The position numbers and the translations under genes were made by a program. The notes beneath the pieces were generated by a model. It worked only from the letters and a program-made list of their open reading frames with translations. It was not told the DNA's origin and ran no database searches. 64,000 bases of DNA from Sphaerochaeta sp032144095 (GTDB taxonomy: Bacteria > Spirochaetota > Spirochaetia > Sphaerochaetales > Sphaerochaetaceae): NCBI RefSeq assembly GCF_032144095.1, contig NZ_JAVSNJ010000013.1:10751-74750 (forward strand). The letters run 5' to 3'. Positions 16,061 through 24,517 of the stretch are shown in pieces (position 1 is the first letter of the stretch; every line of letters starts with the position of its first letter).

Positions 16061-17152
16061 ATGGGTAAAGACAACTATGATGATATGATTGATAGACCTC
16101 AAAGGAGGGCTTCAAAGGATGGGTATCATGACAGACCTTCCAAGGGTTTGATCTGGACCATTGCTTTGGGCATAGCCATCTGTGTTGTCGTCATCATCGT
16201 ATGGTACCAGTTTTTCCCGAACAGCCAGCCTTCCCCCGACCAGAGCGCCCTCATTGTCGCCTCCGACAGTGCAAAGCGTGTCGAGGTTGTGGTCGATGCC
16301 CCGCTTGTGCTCCCCCCTACAGCCATCAATGCACCGGTGGTTACCGCCCCAGTTGCAGAAAACCAGGCCCGTTCCCTCAGCGAAGCGAAGAGCCTCAGCC
16401 AGGGCAGCTCAAAGACCATCCAGTATGCAAAGCACCTGGTAGCCGAAGGGGAGGACCTCAACTCCATCGCTGCAATGTACAGCCTCAAGACCCAGACGCT
16501 AATCAGCATCAACCAGATACGGAACATCCAGGCAGTGAAGCCAGGCATCAGCCTGGAGATCCCCGACCGCGATGGCCAGCTCTACACCGTCAGGGATGGG
16601 GACATGCTCTCTACCATCGCCCGCAAGTACAGCCCCAACATGGGATGGAAGACACTGCAGGAGCTCAATGGGCTGAAAAGTGAGAACATCGTCGTAGGCC
16701 AACGCCTATTCATTCCCGATACCTCCTCATCATCGCTGATACAGATGGCGGACATTGCACCCATCCAGTTCCAGAAACCGGCTACAGGGAGCATCACAGC
16801 CCTCTTCGGCCAACCCCTTGCCAACCCTGCCACAGGGACGACCGAATCACTCAATGGCATCCTCATCGTGGGAAGCCCGGGATCGGCTGTTGTTGCAGCT
16901 GCTGCAGGGAACGTCGTGAGTGCTGGCTATGAGGTAAAGGGAAGGGGCAGGTTTGTGGAGTTGAGCCATGAGGGAGGGTACCGTACCACCTACTGCCACC
17001 TGGAGAACGTCGAGGTCAAGATCGGCATGACCCTTGCCAAGGGCGAGGTCATCGGCAGCATCGGTACCAGTGGCACCTCATACGAGAAGCCGACACTCTT
17101 CTTCAGCATCGAGCAGTCAGGCATAGCCCTTGACCCCTCCCAGTTCTTCTAG
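16061..17152 (+). CDS. LysM-repeat envelope protein with degenerate M23 (LytM) domain
   Basis: Predicted bitopic or exported protein of 363 residues. Basic N-terminus of about 28 residues, one membrane segment (LIWTIALGIAICVVVIIVWY), a Pro/Ala-rich linker, two LysM-like repeats (about 123-170 and 172-218) and a C-terminal M23/LytM fold (about 240-360). The fold keeps GSAVVAAAAGNVVSAG and TTYCHLENVEVKIGM. However, the first zinc motif HxGxD is replaced by LNGIL, and the HLHF motif by PTLFFS. It is probably a non-enzymatic amidase regulator like EnvC or NlpD rather than a hydrolase. It diverges from the ftsI-like gene, which suits a role at septal peptidoglycan. Confidence 0.82.
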   Translation: MGKDNYDDMIDRPQRRASKDGYHDRPSKGLIWTIALGIAICVVVIIVWYQFFPNSQPSPDQSALIVASDSAKRVEVVVDAPLVLPPTAINAPVVTAPVAENQARSLSEAKSLSQGSSKTIQYAKHLVAEGEDLNSIAAMYSLKTQTLISINQIRNIQAVKPGISLEIPDRDGQLYTVRDGDMLSTIARKYSPNMGWKTLQELNGLKSENIVVGQRLFIPDTSSSSLIQMADIAPIQFQKPATGSITALFGQPLANPATGTTESLNGILIVGSPGSAVVAAAAGNVVSAGYEVKGRGRFVELSHEGGYRTTYCHLENVEVKIGMTLAKGEVIGSIGTSGTSYEKPTLFFSIEQSGIALDPSQFF

Positions 17153-17204
17153 GGTCTACAGGTAATCACTCCATCCCACTGATACAGCTCTCTCTACAAT
17201 CCAT

Positions 17205-17230
17205 GCCCAATGGATGGTCTGTCCATGGGC
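17205..17230. terminator. Hairpin between convergent LysM gene and lacZ
   Basis: GCCCAATGGA at 17205-17214 can pair with TCCATGGGC at 17222-17230, leaving one unpaired base. It lies in the 111-base gap between the stops of two convergent genes, where a shared terminator is expected, but no U-run follows on either strand. Confidence 0.35.
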
Positions 17231-17263
17231 TCTGCAGAGAAACAGGATTCCAGAGGGGGGATG

Positions 17264-20140
17264 TTATTCTAAGGCCTCGAATTCGACCACCCACTTTTCG
17301 GTTGGTCCCTTGTACCGGTAGTTCTCATGCACCGGTGCACCCCATGAATCATCACCACCTACACCGCTTTGTCCTTCCAGGATACGGACGTGGAGGTTGT
17401 CGGTCGCGGGTAGCTCATGAGGGTAGGTTGCCTGTTCCAGTTCATGGCAGCTATAGGGGATGACTGAGCACTCAAAGGGCCTGTTTGCCCTGATGGCCAA
17501 GCCTTTGCCACTCTTGTCCCTAAGGGCAAGGCTCCTCACATCGACCCTGTTTCCGTACTCCTGGGGGTGGAGATAGGAGGCCTGGTCCTTGTACGGGTCA
17601 AACTCGACCTGTCGCAGTACATTTCCTCCCTTCCTGTCCCGATAGCTCTCCATCATCTCGTTGCCGTAGTAGGAGACACGATTGAAGGAGCGGTCGAGGG
17701 AGAAGGAGAGGCCAAAGCAGGGGATGCAGGAATCAAAGAGGGGAGGTTCGATCTCGATCCTCACCCTGTTTTCGAAGAACCTGTAGGATAGGTCCACCAG
17801 GAAAGTGCCGCACAGGATGGTTGCATAGGCAACCTCTCCCTCCAGGCGAAAGCTCACCGCCTTCTGGTAGAGCGAGGCTAGCTTGCACTCCATGGAGGGC
17901 GGTATCGGGTTGGCCCCAAGGTCATTGTCGGTGGGGGCTCTCCAGAACTCCAGCCTGACAGCGCTGGTGAGGAAGTTTCGTCCCTTGTGCTGGATGGCGA
18001 CAAGCTCTCCGAAATGGTGGTGTATGAGGAAGGAGAAATCCTGGTACCGGTGGCCGGTATGCATGTCCCCTGCGATCAGGGCAGAGGGCAACGCCTCCTT
18101 CTGACAAGGCTTGTGCACTCTCTCCATAACCTTTCCATACCTTGCGATCGTATGGCCCTTCCCTGCCCATGGCTCATCGTGGTTGAGGGTTACCTCTACG
18201 ATGAGCTGGTATTCTCCTTCCAGTTGCTTTTCCATGGGAGGTATGGCGATGGAGGTCTCTTCAAGTGGGCCCAGATGCGCATCCAGGTCCCCATGGGCAA
18301 CCTCAATGCCATCGAGGGTGTAGCGGTAGGTGAATGCATACCCCTCCGTGGATATCCATACGTTCTTGTTTCTCAGGAAGATGGCCTTCTCAGTGATGGA
18401 GAGTGTGACCGGGCTGTACGAGTGTGCTACCTGCTCTAGTTTTGCAGAGGGGTTCCGCAACCCATCCACAAGGCCATTGATGCAGAAATAGCCATCGGTC
18501 GGGAAGCTGAACCCAAGGCCGGCCATCACCCTGTCGCCGATGATGAGGCTCTGGTCGACAAAATCCCAGATGAAGCCCCCACAATAGGAGGTGCCTTCGT
18601 CCTCAAGTGCCACATACTCATCAAGGTTTCCTACGCTGTTGCCCATGGCATGGGCGTATTCACACAGCAGGAAGGGTTTCTGCCCTTCTGCAAGGTAGGC
18701 CTTGACATCCTCCACCTTCGCATACATCCGGCTTTCGACATCGCTGGTATCGGGATAGCGAGCGTCGAAGAATGTCCCTTCATAATGGACAAGCCTGTTG
18801 TCGTCAAGGGACCTGAAATAGGTTGCCACATCATGGATGACCGACCCCCCATAGCTTTCGTTTCCACATGAGTAGAAGAGGATGGACGGGTGGTTCTTGT
18901 CCCTCATCGTCATGGAGCGTGCCCTGTCAAGGACGGCACCCCTCCACTGTGGTTTGTCATCGGGAAGGGTGTACCACTTCCTCTCAGCCTTTCCTGCGAC
19001 CATCCAGGTGCCATGGGTCTCCAGGTTGATCTCGTCCATCATGTAGATGCCGAGCCTGTCGCACAGCTCATAGACATAGGGATGGTTGGGGTAGTGGCTG
19101 GTCCTCAGGGCATTGATGTTGTGCATCTTCATCAGCAGGATGTCCTTTTCGATCAGGGCCTCTCCGATGGCCCTTCCTGCATGGGGGTCGAACTCATGGC
19201 GGTTGACCCCCCTGAGGATGAGCCTCTTGCCATTGAGCAGCAGTGTCCTGCCCTTGATCTCTATCTTCCTGAAGCCAAAATGTCCGGTAACCGTATCAAG
19301 GACCCTGTTGCCCTGTCTCATCTCGAGCGTGTAGTAATAGAGGTTCGGCTGTTCTGCACTCCAGAGCAGGGGGTCGGCGATCTCAAGGCTCAGGGTAACG
19401 GCGTGCTGGCTTCCCATGGTGATGTGGTAGGAGTATGGTCCCTCCACACTGGTGGTTACCCCGAAGGTGACCTCTCCCCTGGAAAAATCCTCATTGAGGG
19501 TGGGGCGGACATGGATGTCGGTAATTCTCTGCTTTTCACAGAGAAGCAGCGTCACTGGGCGAAAGATCCCTGGCAGGCGCCAGAAATCCTGGTCTTCCAA
19601 CCAGCTGCCGGTCGAGTAGCGCAGGACCATGGCCGAGATGAGGTTCTCGCCCTCCTTGACAAAGGGCGTGATGAAAAACTCCCCTGGGGAGAAGCTGTCC
19701 TCCTTGTAGCCGACATAGGTGCCGTTCACAAAGAGATAGAGGGCTGAGTCTACCCCATCGAAACGAAGGATGAGATCTTTTTGCAGATCCTCCTTTCCCA
19801 GTGTGAGGGTTTTTGCATAGCAGCCAGTGGGATTCTCCTCGGGGATCTGAGGGGGCCTGATCGCAGAGAGGCCATCCCAAGGGTAGATGGTGTTGGTGTA
19901 CTGGCTTACCCCATAGCCCTGCAGGGGAAAGTGTGAGGGGACCGTGATGCTCTCCATCCTATGGAGGTTCTCCTTTTCCAGGAACGTGGTGGAAGCTTCC
20001 TCTGGCCTGTCGAAATAGAGGAAATGCCACGGTCCGTCAAGAGAAACCTCCCTGATGCTGGACTGGGTGGCGAAACGTGCGTGGGCAGGGAGACGGTTCT
20101 CCTGAAATATCGTCGGGTCGAGGGATTGTGCATAGTGCAT
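17264..20140 (-). CDS. lacZ: Beta-galactosidase, glycoside hydrolase family 2 (LacZ type)
   Basis: Cytoplasmic enzyme that hydrolyses beta-galactosides, 958 residues against 1023 in E. coli LacZ. An N-terminal sugar-binding domain (REVSLDGPWHFLYF) and Ig-like domains precede the TIM barrel. Catalytic blocks are RGVNRHEFDPHAG, DEINLETHG, SCGNESYGG (acid/base Glu) and LCEYAHAMGNSVGN (nucleophile Glu). The C-terminal small-chain domain contains FWRAPTDNDLG. It is the last gene of a minus-strand operon with a binding protein and two permeases, so its substrate is likely a beta-galactoside imported by that system. No signal peptide. ATG 20140 follows an AAGGA. Confidence 0.94.
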   Translation of the reverse strand: MHYAQSLDPTIFQENRLPAHARFATQSSIREVSLDGPWHFLYFDRPEEASTTFLEKENLHRMESITVPSHFPLQGYGVSQYTNTIYPWDGLSAIRPPQIPEENPTGCYAKTLTLGKEDLQKDLILRFDGVDSALYLFVNGTYVGYKEDSFSPGEFFITPFVKEGENLISAMVLRYSTGSWLEDQDFWRLPGIFRPVTLLLCEKQRITDIHVRPTLNEDFSRGEVTFGVTTSVEGPYSYHITMGSQHAVTLSLEIADPLLWSAEQPNLYYYTLEMRQGNRVLDTVTGHFGFRKIEIKGRTLLLNGKRLILRGVNRHEFDPHAGRAIGEALIEKDILLMKMHNINALRTSHYPNHPYVYELCDRLGIYMMDEINLETHGTWMVAGKAERKWYTLPDDKPQWRGAVLDRARSMTMRDKNHPSILFYSCGNESYGGSVIHDVATYFRSLDDNRLVHYEGTFFDARYPDTSDVESRMYAKVEDVKAYLAEGQKPFLLCEYAHAMGNSVGNLDEYVALEDEGTSYCGGFIWDFVDQSLIIGDRVMAGLGFSFPTDGYFCINGLVDGLRNPSAKLEQVAHSYSPVTLSITEKAIFLRNKNVWISTEGYAFTYRYTLDGIEVAHGDLDAHLGPLEETSIAIPPMEKQLEGEYQLIVEVTLNHDEPWAGKGHTIARYGKVMERVHKPCQKEALPSALIAGDMHTGHRYQDFSFLIHHHFGELVAIQHKGRNFLTSAVRLEFWRAPTDNDLGANPIPPSMECKLASLYQKAVSFRLEGEVAYATILCGTFLVDLSYRFFENRVRIEIEPPLFDSCIPCFGLSFSLDRSFNRVSYYGNEMMESYRDRKGGNVLRQVEFDPYKDQASYLHPQEYGNRVDVRSLALRDKSGKGLAIRANRPFECSVIPYSCHELEQATYPHELPATDNLHVRILEGQSGVGGDDSWGAPVHENYRYKGPTEKWVVEFEALE

Positions 20141-20152
20141 GAGTGGATATCC

Positions 20153-20971
20153 TTACTGTTTGACAGAGCCTACCATACCCTGTACGAATTGTTTTTGGAA
20201 AGCGAAAAACACCACGATAACCGGCAGGGTCGCCAACGCTATCCCCGTCATGATAACCCCGAAATCGGGTGTGTAGGAAGAGGAGAGGGAGGAGATCAGC
20301 AACGTGGATGTCCTCTTGTCATTGGACTGCAGGACGATCAGGGGCCATAGGTAGGCATTCCAGCTGGTCATGAACGAGTAGATCGCCCCGGCGGCATAGG
20401 TGCTCTTCATGCTGGGAAAGAATATGGTGAAGAAGATTCGGGCCTCCCCAGCCCCATCGACACGGGCAGCCTGCAGGATCTCGGTCTGGTAGTTGACGAA
20501 GCTCTGCCTGAAGAAGAACACCATGAACACGCTGATGCTTGCCACCAGCACGATGGCCATATGGGAGTTGAGCAGGCGAAAGACCACGATGATCTGGAAC
20601 AGGGGTATCATCAGGGAAGCGAAGGGAATCATCATGGTAAGCAGGAAAAAGGAATAAGTTCTCTCCCTTGCCTTTGACTTGTACATCTGAAAGCCGTAGG
20701 CTGCCATGCTGGTTACCAGCAGGGAGAGCACTACCGTGAGAACCGCGATCTTGGCCGAATTGAAGAGGGCCCCACCCATGTTCGACTGTCCGAAGAGCTT
20801 GTGGAGGTTCCTTCCCAACTGGTTGCCGAAGGAGAGCTTTCCCGTCTGGATCTGTACTGCGGTATTGGTCGAGCCTATGACGATCCAGAAGAACGGGAAT
20901 ATCGAAAAGAATGCCGATACAGAGAGAAACAGGTAGAGCAGGAGCGATTGCCCCTTCTTTCGTATGTTCAT
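20153..20971 (-). CDS. ABC sugar transporter permease, MalG/CUT1 type
   Basis: Inner-membrane permease of 272 residues with six predicted membrane segments. The EAA loop that docks the ATPase reads QAARVDGAGEARIFFTIFF. Its start overlaps the MalF-type gene by four bases (ATGA), and lacZ follows after 12 bases. CUT1 systems take up di- and oligosaccharides. The ATP-binding subunit is not encoded here and is probably a shared MsmK/UgpC-like protein elsewhere. Confidence 0.92.
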   Translation of the reverse strand: MNIRKKGQSLLLYLFLSVSAFFSIFPFFWIVIGSTNTAVQIQTGKLSFGNQLGRNLHKLFGQSNMGGALFNSAKIAVLTVVLSLLVTSMAAYGFQMYKSKARERTYSFFLLTMMIPFASLMIPLFQIIVVFRLLNSHMAIVLVASISVFMVFFFRQSFVNYQTEILQAARVDGAGEARIFFTIFFPSMKSTYAAGAIYSFMTSWNAYLWPLIVLQSNDKRTSTLLISSLSSSYTPDFGVIMTGIALATLPVIVVFFAFQKQFVQGMVGSVKQ

Positions 20972-21903
20972 CGTACTCCTCCCTTTCTTTCCAGGGTTTT
21001 CCTCATTGCCTCTTCCCTGTCGCCGCTTAACCTGAACTGGATGAAGGTAAGCAGGGCGATGATGATGAGGATGGCATAGCTGACAGTCGCAGCATAGCCG
21101 AAGTTGGGGGTATATTTGAAACAGATGTTGTAGATGTAGACACTGAGGGTAAGGAAGCAGTTGTCGGGACCGATCATGCTCGCAGTCGTCCCGCCCTGGG
21201 AGAGGTTCATCGGCTCGTCGAACAACTGCAGGGTCCCTATGGTGGACATCACCGTCGTAAAGAGGATGATGGGCTTCAGCAAGGGTATGGTGATGGTAAA
21301 GAAGCTGTGCACCTTTGACGACCCGTCAATGGAGGCAGCCTCATAGAGGTCTTCCGAGATATTCTGCATGGCAGAGAGGTAGAAGATCATGTTGTAGCCG
21401 GTCCAACGCCATATCATGGCGATGACTAGGACAAAGGTGGCCAGCCTTGGCTCACTCATCCACTGCAGAGGGGCATCGATGATGCTGAGCTTGATGAGGG
21501 TGTTGTTGACCAACCCATCATAGCTGAACAGCATCTTGAAGAGGATGGAGTATGCTATCAGGGAGGTGACTGAGGGCAAGAATAGGGCTGTCCTGAAGAA
21601 ACCGCGGAAACGGATGCTCTTGTTGTTCAGGATTGCGGCAAAGGTGATGGAGAGCAGCAGCATGATGGGGACCTGGATCAGAAGAAGGCGGAAGGTGTTT
21701 TCCAGGGCTAGGAAGAACATGGGGTCGCCGAACATCCTGAGGTAGTTCTTCACTCCCACAAATTGGCTTACGATCCCCTTTGTTGAGGTAAAGGAGAGGT
21801 AGAGCGAGAAGAAGATAGGGTAGACGATAAAGAAGAGCAGCAGTACACAGGCGGGGGTGATGAAGTACCAGCCGATCCTATCCAGTCGTTTTTCATTAGC
21901 CAT
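20968..21903 (-). CDS. ABC sugar transporter permease, MalF/CUT1 type
   Basis: Inner-membrane permease of about 311 residues with six membrane segments. EAA loop: EAASIDGSSKVHSFFTITI. The start was set at ATG 21903 (MANEKRLDRIG), which has GGAG nine bases upstream; the in-frame ATG at 21918 has no ribosome binding site and lies next to a terminator-like stem. It partners with the MalG-type gene that overlaps its end. Specificity is inferred only from the neighbouring lacZ and binding protein. Confidence 0.9.
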   Translation of the reverse strand: MANEKRLDRIGWYFITPACVLLLFFIVYPIFFSLYLSFTSTKGIVSQFVGVKNYLRMFGDPMFFLALENTFRLLLIQVPIMLLLSITFAAILNNKSIRFRGFFRTALFLPSVTSLIAYSILFKMLFSYDGLVNNTLIKLSIIDAPLQWMSEPRLATFVLVIAMIWRWTGYNMIFYLSAMQNISEDLYEAASIDGSSKVHSFFTITIPLLKPIILFTTVMSTIGTLQLFDEPMNLSQGGTTASMIGPDNCFLTLSVYIYNICFKYTPNFGYAATVSYAILIIIALLTFIQFRLSGDREEAMRKTLERKGGVR

Positions 21904-21921
21904 ATGGTCATTCTCCATTAC

Positions 21922-21950
21922 AAAAAAGCAGGAGGGTATCCCTCCTGCTT
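21922..21950 (-). terminator. Intercistronic terminator/attenuator after the binding-protein gene
   Basis: On the minus strand an 11-base-pair perfect stem (AAGCAGGAGGG with CCCTCCTGCTT, three-base loop) ends in a T6 run. It sits between the sugar-binding protein stop and the permease genes. Partial termination here would make binding protein mRNA more abundant than permease mRNA, a common arrangement in ABC import operons. Confidence 0.75.
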
Positions 21951-21966
21951 ACCAGGAACAGAACGG

Positions 21967-23241
21967 TTACTGGATCGAGTTCTTCAGTTGGTTTTCTGCA
22001 CTCTTGACAGCCTGTTCCAGGGTTGTCTTCCCATTGTAGTAGTCTTCCATCACTGCCATGACAGCCGCATCGGCCTCATAGGTGTATTGTCCGACATTGA
22101 CCTTGGGGATCATGGATGCCCACCTGCTCAGGTCGGTGAAGATGGCCTTGTTCCCGAAGAATGGGTCCAGTGCCTTGAATGCATCGCCGCTGAATGCCGG
22201 CATGTATGAGCCGATTGCCCCGTTGTTCATCAGGATGGTCTGGTAGAAACCCTTGTCGTTCCCATAGATTTCCTGCATGAATGCGATGGCCTTGTCACGA
22301 TTTGCCCCGTTTTGCAGGACGAACCATGAGGATCCGCCCAGGTTCGAGGCATTGACCGACTTGTCCAGGCTCAGGCGGGGTGTTGGTGCAACAGCCCACA
22401 GTCCGCTCTGGTCGACTCCAGCCTTGATGGACCCTATGATCCACACCCCGGTGATGACAGATGCAACCTTGCCTGAATTGAATGAACCCACCCATTCGTT
22501 CCAGCCGTTGCTTGGAAGGGCAAGATCCTCAGCCACGAAACGCTTGTAGAGCTTCATCGCTTCCATGAGGGCAGCATTGTTAACCAGAGCTGGCTTGCCT
22601 TCATTGTCAAAATACCAGCTGCCGGCACTCTGCAGCATGATGCGGAACAGCCCGCCGTCACTCTTGTCGTTTGCAATGAGGTACTGGCCGGTCTTTGCCT
22701 TGTATTCCTTGGCAATATCGGCAAACCGATCCCAGGTGATGTTCTCCAGATCCTGGGCTGTGAAACCCGCCTTCTTGAGCAGGTCGGTGCGGTAGAAGAA
22801 GCCTGCGACGCCTGAATCAAAGGGGACGCCGTAGTACTTGCCGTCCAGTTTCATGACATCAGCCTTGTACCCGACAAAGTCGTTGTAGTTGAATGCACTG
22901 CTAAGGTCGGCAAACTGTCCGGGATAGCTGGTCAGATACTTCTGCACATTGTAGTCTTCGATGAGTACGATGTCGGGAAGCCCCTCCTTGGTGCGGGAAG
23001 CCAGGTTGGTGTGTAGCTTCTGCTCTACATCGGCCTTGGCTAGCTCCACTACCTCGAACGTAGCTTCGGGGTGCTTTGCCTGATAGCGGCTGATCGCCTC
23101 GTTCATGATGGAAATGTTGAAGTTAGGGTCCCAAGCCCATATCTTTATGGGTCCGGCCTGTTTTGTCTCGCTGGCCCCACCAGCGAACAGCGGGGTGACC
23201 AATACCAGGCAAACCAAGAGAAGCAACAGGGATTTTTTCAT
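21967..23241 (-). CDS. ABC transporter sugar-binding protein
   Basis: Periplasmic solute-binding protein of 424 residues, extracellular family 1. The signal peptide is KKSLLLLLVCLVLVTPLFAGG, cleaved near FAGGASE. The one cysteine, in the hydrophobic core, is not in a lipobox, so it is probably soluble rather than a lipoprotein. The mature part starts PIKIWAWDPNF and contains the YYGVPFDSGVAGFFYRTDLL ligand-domain block and GSSWFVLQNGANRDKAIAFM. First gene of the minus-strand lac-type operon, with its own consensus promoter and a terminator-like stem after it. Confidence 0.92.
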   Translation of the reverse strand: MKKSLLLLLVCLVLVTPLFAGGASETKQAGPIKIWAWDPNFNISIMNEAISRYQAKHPEATFEVVELAKADVEQKLHTNLASRTKEGLPDIVLIEDYNVQKYLTSYPGQFADLSSAFNYNDFVGYKADVMKLDGKYYGVPFDSGVAGFFYRTDLLKKAGFTAQDLENITWDRFADIAKEYKAKTGQYLIANDKSDGGLFRIMLQSAGSWYFDNEGKPALVNNAALMEAMKLYKRFVAEDLALPSNGWNEWVGSFNSGKVASVITGVWIIGSIKAGVDQSGLWAVAPTPRLSLDKSVNASNLGGSSWFVLQNGANRDKAIAFMQEIYGNDKGFYQTILMNNGAIGSYMPAFSGDAFKALDPFFGNKAIFTDLSRWASMIPKVNVGQYTYEADAAVMAVMEDYYNGKTTLEQAVKSAENQLKNSIQ

Positions 23242-23276
23242 AACACAATCTCCTTTTCGTGTTTCAATATACCTGT

Positions 23277-23305
23277 AGCATACGGTGGGAGTAGGGAGCT
23301 GTCAA
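23277..23305 (-). promoter_or_regulatory. Sigma-70 promoter of the binding protein-permease-lacZ operon
   Basis: On the minus strand TTGACA (23300-23305) and TATGCT (23277-23282) are 17 bases apart, close to consensus in both boxes. The transcript would have a leader of about 30 bases before the binding-protein ATG. The tandem repeats at 23310-23330 end four bases upstream of the -35 box. Confidence 0.8.
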
Positions 23306-23309
23306 GAAA

Positions 23310-23330
23310 TTTTTACTAAATTTTTACTAA
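23310..23330. promoter_or_regulatory. Tandem repeat, candidate LacI-family operator
   Basis: TTTTTACTAAA is followed at once by TTTTTACTAAG, two 11-base direct repeats next to the -35 box of the sugar operon. The TTTACT core recurs in the inverted repeat at 23454-23467 in the same intergenic region, as expected for sites of the divergently encoded LacI protein. Confidence 0.5.
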
Positions 23331-23453
23331 GTATATGCTGTAGTTTTACCATCATACTCCTCAGAATGGGGGACAAAAACTGCAAACTACCTACAAAATA
23401 CGCAATTTGTAAGAAACAAGGTGTAAAACCTCAGAAAAAGTGTTAGACTGGAA

Positions 23454-23467
23454 AGTAAATTTTTACT
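23454..23467. promoter_or_regulatory. Inverted repeat, candidate LacI-family operator
   Basis: AGTAAA and TTTACT form six-base perfect arms around TT, just 18 bases before the lacI GTG. The same half-site occurs twice at 23310-23330. Binding here would repress the regulator's own gene. Confidence 0.55.
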
Positions 23468-23485
23468 ACTTGCAGAGGAAAAGCC

Positions 23486-24508
23486 GTGGCTACCATTACT
23501 GACATTGCAAAGAAGGCTCATGTCTCCATAGCAACCGTATCGAGAATCCTGAACCATGACGACACCCTCAGTGTCTCCGATGAGACGAAACTGCGTGTCC
23601 TTGTCGCCGCCAAGGAGCTGGAATACGTCACTCTCCAGCAGCGGAAGCAAAAGAAGAAGAGGGCCAAGAGGCTTACCTTCGCCATTGTCGAGTGGTACAA
23701 GTATCCTGCCCTCATCGAGGATCCCTACTATCTCTACCTCATGACCACAGTGGAACGGCAGCTTGCAAAAGAGAACATCGACATGTTCAAGTTCATCAAC
23801 ATAGACGGGCAGTTCGTACCCTCAGTGGATACTCCCATCGATGCCATCATTGCCATTGGGAGGTTCAACCTGGTCCAGATCGAGAAGATTGCCCAGTTTT
23901 CCCAGCACATTGTCTTTCTTGATTCATGCCCCGATGCCACCCGCTTCGACTCCCTGCTCATCAATACGGAACTTGGTACCCGGCTGGCACTGCAGCATCT
24001 GTATGACCTGAACCACCGGAAGATCGCCTATATCGGCGGCAAGGTGATCGGAGACAGGGGAGGGCAGGGACGGGACATGAGGAAGATGAGTTACATCGAG
24101 TTTATGCAGGACAAGGGTCTTTTTGATGAAGGGCTCATCTTTGAAGGGGAGAGGCTCTCCTACAATGAAGGCCTCTGTCTTGCCTCGCTCCTTCTGGAGA
24201 GTGATCCTCGGCCCACCGCAATCTTTTGTGCAAACGATACGACCGCAACGGGGGTGCTTGCGCAACTGGACCAAAGAGGTGTACGGGTTCCTGAGGACAT
24301 GAGCATCGTCGGCTTCAACGATCAGAGTTCGGTGAAGTTCCTGACCCCACCGCTGACCACCGTCCATGTTCCCATGCAGTTCATAGCCCAGAATGCAGTG
24401 GACATCCTCAAGAGTAGGGTAAGTGGGCTGTATGAGCTTCCTAGGAAGCTCTACATACCCACCTCCCTGACGATACGGCAGAGTACGAAGGAGATTCCTC
24501 TCCTGTAG
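23486..24508 (+). CDS. LacI-family transcriptional regulator
   Basis: DNA-binding sugar-responsive repressor of 340 residues. The N-terminal helix-turn-helix is ATITDIAKKAHVSIATVSR, followed by a hinge region unusually rich in lysine (QQRKQKKKRAKR), and a periplasmic-binding-like effector domain (AIFCANDTTATGVLAQL, then GFNDQSSVKFLTPPLTTV). Start is GTG 23486 with AGAGGA upstream. It diverges from the sugar ABC-lacZ operon, so that operon and its own gene are the likely targets. Inducer unknown, perhaps a galactoside. Confidence 0.92.
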   Translation: MATITDIAKKAHVSIATVSRILNHDDTLSVSDETKLRVLVAAKELEYVTLQQRKQKKKRAKRLTFAIVEWYKYPALIEDPYYLYLMTTVERQLAKENIDMFKFINIDGQFVPSVDTPIDAIIAIGRFNLVQIEKIAQFSQHIVFLDSCPDATRFDSLLINTELGTRLALQHLYDLNHRKIAYIGGKVIGDRGGQGRDMRKMSYIEFMQDKGLFDEGLIFEGERLSYNEGLCLASLLLESDPRPTAIFCANDTTATGVLAQLDQRGVRVPEDMSIVGFNDQSSVKFLTPPLTTVHVPMQFIAQNAVDILKSRVSGLYELPRKLYIPTSLTIRQSTKEIPLL

Positions 24509-24517
24509 GGACTCCGC

